NCBI RefSeq assembly: GCF_000376805.1
Contig: NZ_AQXT01000002.1
Span: forward strand, 2,542,001-2,606,000
Origin: Henriciella marina DSM 19595
GTDB lineage: Bacteria > Pseudomonadota > Alphaproteobacteria > Caulobacterales > Hyphomonadaceae
Length of the DNA: 64,000 nucleotides
Direction: 5' to 3'
Positions 59,842 through 64,000 of this stretch are shown piece by piece. The translations under genes and the position numbers were made by a program. The notes under the pieces were generated by a model. It did not search any database, had not been told where the DNA came from, and saw nothing but the letters and a program-made list of their open reading frames with translations. How positions within the stretch are numbered: position 1 is the stretch's first letter; each line of letters begins with the position of its first letter.

Positions 59842-60474
59842 ATGACGCACACCCTCGTTGAACAATTCATCCTGCTATGGGTCGTGATTGACCCGATCGG
59901 GACGATTCCGGTCTTCATCGCCGTCGCTGCGGGCGTGGCGGCGGCAGATCGATGGAAGATCGCGTTGAAGGCGACGATCGCAGCGACGGCTGTTTTGCTT
60001 CTGTTTCTGGTTGGCGGCCAGTTTCTGATCAATGCACTCGGGATCAGCCTGCCAGCGTTCCAGATTGCAGGCGGAATCGTGCTGCTTCTCTTTGCGCTGA
60101 CAATGATCTTCGGGGATTCAAAGCCTGAAAGCGAAGCGCAGCAATGGTCAGCTGAAGAAGATGGGCACTCGTCTGTCGCGATCTTCCCGCTCGCCATGCC
60201 GTCGCTCGCCTCACCAGGGGCAATACTCGCAGTCGTCGTGCTGACCGATAATAACCGCTTCTCAATTCAAGAGCAGGCGATGACCGGCGGTCTCATGTTA
60301 GCCGTCATGGCCTGCGCGTTCGTACTGATGCTGGCGGCGACGCCCATTCTTCGTATCATAAAGATGGCGGGTGCCGCGCTCGTCAGCCGGATCATGGGCA
60401 TGATCCTCGCTGCTGTTGCTGTGAACACAGTCATCCTCGCCGTGATCGAACTGATCCGGACGGTGGAAATCTAG
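59842..60474 (+). CDS. MarC-family integral membrane protein
   Basis: A 210-residue protein with about six membrane segments. FILLWVVIDPIGTIPVFIAVAAG at the start and AMPSLASPGAILAVVVLTD in the middle are characteristic of MarC (UPF0056). The original link to multiple antibiotic resistance was not confirmed, so function is unknown. The gap after marR is 115 bases with no other ORF. Confidence 0.9.
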   Translation: MTHTLVEQFILLWVVIDPIGTIPVFIAVAAGVAAADRWKIALKATIAATAVLLLFLVGGQFLINALGISLPAFQIAGGIVLLLFALTMIFGDSKPESEAQQWSAEEDGHSSVAIFPLAMPSLASPGAILAVVVLTDNNRFSIQEQAMTGGLMLAVMACAFVLMLAATPILRIIKMAGAALVSRIMGMILAAVAVNTVILAVIELIRTVEI

Positions 60475-60488
60475 ATTGAATTGAAGCC

Positions 60489-61367
60489 CTAGCGCGTCGG
60501 AACCGGCGCGTCGCCGCGATAGTCGTAAAAGCCGCGGCCAGCCTTGCGGCCAACCCATCCAGCCTCGACATATTTCACCAGAAGCGGGCAGGGCCGGTAT
60601 TTGGTGTCGGCGAGACCATCATGAAGGACCTGCATGATGGAGAGACAGGTATCGAGACCAATGAAGTCTGCGAGCTGCAGCGGGCCCATCGGATGGTTCG
60701 CGCCAAGCTTCATGGCGGTGTCGATGCTGTCGACCGTGCCAACGCCTTCATAGAGCGCGTAGACCGCTTCATTGATCATCGGCACCAGGACGCGGTTCAC
60801 GATGAAGGCCGGGTAGTCTTCGGCATTTGTAGTGGTCTTGTTGAGGCGGTCGGCAAAGCCAAGCGCCATCTCATAGGTCTGCTGATCGGTTGCGAGGCCG
60901 CGAATGACCTCCATCAGCTTCATCAGCGGCACCGGGTTCATGAAGTGAAGGCCGATGAATTTCTCCGGCCGGTCCGTCGTTGCCGCCAGACGCGTGATCG
61001 AGATGGAGGAGGTGTTCGTCGCGAGATAAGTTCTGGCGGGCACGGCCGCGCACACTGACTTGAAGATTTCTTCCTTCACTTCGCGCTTCTCGGTTGCCGC
61101 TTCGATCGCGAGATCGACATCGGCAAACCCGTCCAGCGTCGTACTGGTATTTATGCGGCCCATGGCTGTCGACATCTCACCGGGCGAAATCATGTCGCGC
61201 GAGACCTGACGGGTCATGTTGGACTCGATGGTCTCCATGCCCTTCGTCAGCGCCTCATCCGAAATGTCGTTCAGGTAAACATCATAGCCGGCCAATGCGC
61301 AGACATGGGCAATGCCGTTGCCCATCTGGCCCGCGCCCACGACGCCGACGCGTTTGATCTCACTCAT
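60489..61367 (-). CDS. 3-hydroxyacyl-CoA (3-hydroxybutyryl-CoA) dehydrogenase
   Basis: A 292-residue protein with the NAD motif GVVGAGQMGNGIAHVCA and the substrate region IGLHFMNPVPLMKLMEVIRG (His-Glu catalytic dyad context). The second domain has DYPAFIVNRVLVPMINEA and GANHPMGPLQLADFIGLDT. It oxidises 3-hydroxybutyryl- or longer 3-hydroxyacyl-CoA to 3-ketoacyl-CoA in beta-oxidation or PHB metabolism. Single-domain form, not fused to a hydratase. Confidence 0.93.
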   Translation of the reverse strand: MSEIKRVGVVGAGQMGNGIAHVCALAGYDVYLNDISDEALTKGMETIESNMTRQVSRDMISPGEMSTAMGRINTSTTLDGFADVDLAIEAATEKREVKEEIFKSVCAAVPARTYLATNTSSISITRLAATTDRPEKFIGLHFMNPVPLMKLMEVIRGLATDQQTYEMALGFADRLNKTTTNAEDYPAFIVNRVLVPMINEAVYALYEGVGTVDSIDTAMKLGANHPMGPLQLADFIGLDTCLSIMQVLHDGLADTKYRPCPLLVKYVEAGWVGRKAGRGFYDYRGDAPVPTR

Positions 61368-61457
61368 TTCCGCCCTCCAGATGGCGAAGAAAATACATCA
61401 CGTGCTTCTAAAGTGATTGTGCAGCGCGTCAAATATCAAGCTTTGTGAGCACATGGT

Positions 61458-62192
61458 TCAGACAGTGGATGGTGCGTCAGGGTCGGCTTCAGGTACGGGT
61501 ATGAGCCGATCGACAAGTATGGCGGCCGGCCAGATCAGCCCCATGATCCAGCCGGAAAAAGCGTACATCGGCGTCCAGACCGCGCAAGCGCCAGTTAGCG
61601 CCACGATCAGGATCTGTACACGAAAGATCCAGATAGACTGACGGGTCATCGCGACTTCACTGCTGTTCAGCCCAAGCATGTCAGCCTTACTAAGCGCATG
61701 AGCGTACATCTGGCTGATGACGAAATAGATGAGGCCGTAACCGAGCGCGAAATATCCCATGATGATACCAGCTTCGCGGAAATTGATCCCGGCCGCCTGT
61801 AGCCTGCTCCAGTCGCCCATCACGCCTTCGATATAGCCGTAAAGACTGTCGAAAATGAACCGCAGCGGGTAGGCGGTGAAGAGTACGAGCAGGAGCAGGA
61901 TGCAGTTCAGGAAAATAATGCGTCCATCCGCGACGCCGTAGCGGCGGAAGAAGATGTAGTGCGCGTTCCAGATCATGAAGAGAATCCCGAACGCGGCGGT
62001 CACTGGAATGATCGTCAGCAGGTTCGCGGTAAGCTGGTCGAAGGTCTCCGGCCGCGCAGCCGACGAGACGATCATGCCGAGAGCAAGTGCAAAGACAATA
62101 TCCGACAGGTTTTCAATGCGCGTGACTGATCCGCCGCGCCAGTTGAAGCGCGGATCGTGGTCCAGTTCCCGGTTTATCGTTTCACGCAGCAT
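61458..62192 (-). CDS. TMEM175/DUF1211-like membrane protein
   Basis: A 244-residue protein with about six membrane segments. The first contains RIENLSDIVFALALGMIV, the place where TMEM175 channels carry R-x-x-x-F-S-D; here the Phe is Leu. The next, IPVTAAFGILFMIWNAHYIFFRRY, matches the DUF1211 pattern (W.xH). Bacterial TMEM175 proteins form potassium channels, but the altered selectivity motif makes this uncertain. It is divergent from the DUF305 gene. Confidence 0.7.
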   Translation of the reverse strand: MLRETINRELDHDPRFNWRGGSVTRIENLSDIVFALALGMIVSSAARPETFDQLTANLLTIIPVTAAFGILFMIWNAHYIFFRRYGVADGRIIFLNCILLLLVLFTAYPLRFIFDSLYGYIEGVMGDWSRLQAAGINFREAGIIMGYFALGYGLIYFVISQMYAHALSKADMLGLNSSEVAMTRQSIWIFRVQILIVALTGACAVWTPMYAFSGWIMGLIWPAAILVDRLIPVPEADPDAPSTV

Positions 62193-62270
62193 GGCGCTCT
62201 CCCTTGCACTTTTCGGAACCTAGCCAAGCGCGATGCCTTCTCCAATGAGAAACAAATTGGAGGACGTCCG

Positions 62271-62801
62271 ATGAATACTTCATCTTCCTACATCCGTTTC
62301 GGCGCAATGATATTGACGTCCATGGTCGTCATGTTCGCGCTGATGTACTTCAACACTTACGCCTTTGAGCATGTTCGCTGGAGCGAAACGCGTTTCTACA
62401 TGACTTTTGTTATGGGCGGCGCAATGGCGATCGTGATGCTCGGCTACATGCTGGGCATGTACAAGAACACCAAAGTGAACATCGCAATTTTCGCGGGTGG
62501 CGCGCTGATGCTTCTGGGCGCGCTCTACCTTGTCCGGAGCCAGGCCACAGTCGGCGATCGTTCGTATATGAAAGCCATGATCCCGCACCACTCAATCGCC
62601 ATCATGACGAGTGAGAGGGCAAATATTGAAGATGTACGGGTGCGCGAGCTTGCCGACGAGATCATTCAGGCCCAGCGCCGTGAGATCAAGGAGATGGAAT
62701 GGTTGATAGAGGACATTGCCGAGAATGGAGTTGCCACAACCCAAACAGACGCAGAGGCGCGTCCTGTTCCCGGCTATGAGGGCCAGTTGACCCCTCAATG
62801 A
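62271..62801 (+). CDS. DUF305 membrane-anchored protein
   Basis: A 176-residue protein with three hydrophobic segments (ILTSMVVMFALMYFNTYAF, FVMGGAMAIVMLGYMLGMY, IAIFAGGALMLLGALYLV). The DUF305 domain follows (SYMKAMIPHHSIAIMTSERA), with the M-I-P-H-H metal-like motif seen in copper-related family members. GGAGG precedes the ATG at 62271; the longer frame runs back into the TMEM175-like gene. Its 3' end overlaps the convergent merR gene by seven bases. Confidence 0.88.
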   Translation: MNTSSSYIRFGAMILTSMVVMFALMYFNTYAFEHVRWSETRFYMTFVMGGAMAIVMLGYMLGMYKNTKVNIAIFAGGALMLLGALYLVRSQATVGDRSYMKAMIPHHSIAIMTSERANIEDVRVRELADEIIQAQRREIKEMEWLIEDIAENGVATTQTDAEARPVPGYEGQLTPQ

Positions 62802-63199
62802 TCGAACGCTGTGAGGATCGGACACGGCCCTTCAGGCCCGTTGGCGCAGGCATTCGCAAGCTTTACAAGGCTGCGGCGCGCTGACTGGAGAGTTCGTATT
62901 TCGAGGTCGAGATCAGCGAGTCTCTTCTCGGCAATTTCTCCGGCTCGCCTTCGGTCATGGCTGGCGTCGAGCTCCAGAAGTTCCTCGATCTGCGAAAGGG
63001 TAAAGCCCGCTTTCTGAGCCGAACGGATGAAGCTCAGTGTCTGGAGAGCTTTTTCATCATAGCGCCTTATCCGGCCGATATGACCGGACCCGGCGGGTTT
63101 AACTGGAACCTCCAGGAGGCCGCGGCGCTGATAATAGCGAACAGTTTCAACGCCGACGCCGCAAGCGGCGGCGAGCTGCCCGATGGTCGATGCAGTCAT
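62795..63199 (-). CDS. MerR-family regulator related to mercury MerR, with a missing sensor Cys
   Basis: A 134-residue regulator. The N-terminal HTH (IGQLAAACGVGVETVRYYQRRGLL) and RRYDE...LSFIRSAQKAGFTLSQIEELLEL are very like MerR. At the C-terminus CANGPEGPCPIL resembles the C-x8-C-P part of the mercury site, but one residue shorter. The first mercury Cys (C82 in Tn21 MerR, in THCEEA) is replaced by Asp (SHDRRRA). So classical three-Cys Hg(II) binding looks impossible; it may sense another metal or redox signal. It is divergent from the glutaredoxin-MauE gene and its promoter is MerR-like. Confidence 0.85.
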   Translation of the reverse strand: MTASTIGQLAAACGVGVETVRYYQRRGLLEVPVKPAGSGHIGRIRRYDEKALQTLSFIRSAQKAGFTLSQIEELLELDASHDRRRAGEIAEKRLADLDLEIRTLQSARRSLVKLANACANGPEGPCPILTAFDH

Positions 63200-63202
63200 G
63201 TC

Positions 63203-63234
63203 TTGACTCCGTACCGTGGTACAGACCCCATATG
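63203..63234 (+). promoter_or_regulatory. MerR-type promoter/operator for the glutaredoxin-MauE gene
   Basis: The -35 TTGACT (63203-63208) is followed by the dyad TCCGTAC-CGTG-GTACAGA (63208-63225; one mismatch) inside a 19- or 20-base spacer, with a weak -10 (CCATAT or CATATG, 63228-63234). The -35, dyad and over-long spacer match the layout of the mercury-operon promoter that MerR untwists. The plus-strand start lies about 40 bases downstream. Confidence 0.75.
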
Positions 63235-63274
63235 GATGGTCGCCTCGAATGTGAAAGAGATGGAGTGAACCGAG

Positions 63275-64000
63275 ATGTCAGAGACGACGCCAGATACCGC
63301 AAGCCGAACCGAGGGCCCCGCAGCCCGGTCCGGACCGAATAAGGCCGTGCTCTATCGCATGGTCATGGACAAGCACATTTGTCCATTCGGCCTGAAATCG
63401 CGAGATCTCCTAAAGCGCGAAGGTTTCGAGATTGAAGACAATCACCTCACAACCCGCGAGGAAACGGACGCCTTCAAGCTGAAGCATGACGTGAAGACGA
63501 CGCCGCAGGCCTGGATCAATGGTGAGCGTATCGGCGGTCATGATGAGCTGCGCCGCCATTTCGGAAAATCTACCGCGGCCGACAGGGAAGGCGAGACTAG
63601 CTACACGCCGGTCGTTGCGATTTTTGCGACATCCTTCCTGATGGCGCTGGCGGTCAGCTATTTTGCGTCAGGGACGATCTTCACCTTCCGCGCCATTGAG
63701 CTCTTCATCGCGATTGCCATGTGTGTGCTCGCGATCCAGAAGCTGCAGGATCTAACCGCTTTCCAGAACCAGTTCCTCGGCTATGACCTGCTTGCCCAAC
63801 GCCATGTGCGCTATGCCTTCGTCTATCCGTTCGCCGAGGCCTTTGCGGGCATACTGATGATTGCAGGCGCGCTTATCTGGCTGGCGGCGCCGGTCGCGAT
63901 CTTTATCGGGACGATCGGGGCCGTTTCTGTGGCCAAGGCGGTCTATATCGACAAGCGCGAGCTGAAATGCGCCTGTGTTGGCGGCAACTCGAATGTCCCG
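63275..64000 (+). CDS. Glutaredoxin-MauE fusion membrane protein (partial)
   Basis: The first 242 codons are present; the gene runs off the right edge. An N-terminal tail is followed by a glutaredoxin domain with a single-Cys site (HI-C36-PFG), TTPQAWINGERIGG and GHDEL (glutathione-binding pattern). Four membrane segments follow from about residue 112, like MauE/DoxX redox membrane proteins, with C232 and C234 (KCACVGGNSN) at the end. It likely carries thiol or disulfide electrons across or into the membrane. GGAG precedes the ATG at 63275. MerR-type control is inferred from the promoter. Confidence 0.85.
   Translation, partial: MSETTPDTASRTEGPAARSGPNKAVLYRMVMDKHICPFGLKSRDLLKREGFEIEDNHLTTREETDAFKLKHDVKTTPQAWINGERIGGHDELRRHFGKSTAADREGETSYTPVVAIFATSFLMALAVSYFASGTIFTFRAIELFIAIAMCVLAIQKLQDLTAFQNQFLGYDLLAQRHVRYAFVYPFAEAFAGILMIAGALIWLAAPVAIFIGTIGAVSVAKAVYIDKRELKCACVGGNSNVP

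Noticed and set aside
1-64000. tRNA, rRNA, CRISPR arrays, insertion sequences, prophage genes
   Set aside because: Reading both strands by eye gave no tRNA cloverleaf, repeat-spacer arrays, transposases, integrases or phage structural genes. A tRNAscan or Infernal search would settle small RNAs.

Overview
The window looks like chromosomal DNA from a GC-rich alphaproteobacterium, most likely of the Caulobacterales/Hyphomonadaceae type. This is inferred from family content: an RcdA (DUF1465) gene beside DUF1192, a DUF1674/SdhAF4-htpX-rsmB block, a complete ybgC-tolQRAB-pal-cpoB-tilS cluster, aroK-aroB-HlyC/CorC, and Tat- and lipobox-bearing periplasmic enzymes. Nearly all of it is tightly packed housekeeping and membrane genes. 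I see no rRNA, tRNA, CRISPR array, insertion sequence, phage or plasmid module. No gap between genes reaches 300 bases.

Layout. 1-4.5 kb: partial MDR dehydrogenase, DUF1192, rcdA, a TadG-like VWA protein with poly-Asp tracts, an HxlR regulator divergent from a secreted redoxin, and a HEPN-like hypothetical. 4.5-17.3 kb: a Tat amidase coupled to arsenate reductase, a lipoprotein prolyl oligopeptidase, an SDR, an EamA exporter, an acyltransferase-SGNH protein, unknown membrane proteins, an extended SDR and a Gly-rich secreted protein. 17.4-26.6 kb: SdhAF4, htpX-rsmB, a glycine-zipper lipoprotein, rpe, a heparinase II/III protein coupled to a CapD/FlaA1-type dehydratase, and purH. 26.6-33.6 kb: the Tol-Pal cluster and tilS. 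33.6-40 kb: a formyltransferase, glmM (reversed) and glmS, a 37-residue membrane protein, a TetR regulator, and gpsA-yciI.

40-46 kb, mainly minus strand: sulfotransferase, TerB-like protein, PQQ alcohol dehydrogenase with a cytochrome c tail, pyrF, trypsin-like protease and DUF350. 46-52 kb: 3-hydroxybutyrate dehydrogenase, a CorC-type protein, aroB-aroK, a 44-residue membrane protein overlapping a large secreted unknown, and a crotonase-family protein. 52.8-62.8 kb: an intergenic palindromic repeat, an Old Yellow Enzyme, LprI-like, lepA, a Rieske oxygenase, a tandem DUF1428 protein, GST/MarR divergent around a perfect palindrome, MarC, 3-hydroxyacyl-CoA dehydrogenase, a TMEM175-like protein and DUF305. 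62.8-64 kb: a MerR regulator divergent from a glutaredoxin-MauE membrane protein across a promoter resembling the classical mercury-operon promoter.

Functionally the window covers envelope integrity (Tol-Pal, GlmS/GlmM, lipoproteins, CapD), central biosynthesis (purH, pyrF, aroBK, rpe, gpsA), translation and quality control (lepA, rsmB, tilS, htpX) and small redox or stress units. The least explained items are the MerR/glutaredoxin-MauE pair, a terminator hairpin that contains the ribosome binding site of the next gene, two divergent genes sharing one CATG as start codons, and several unknown secreted or membrane proteins.
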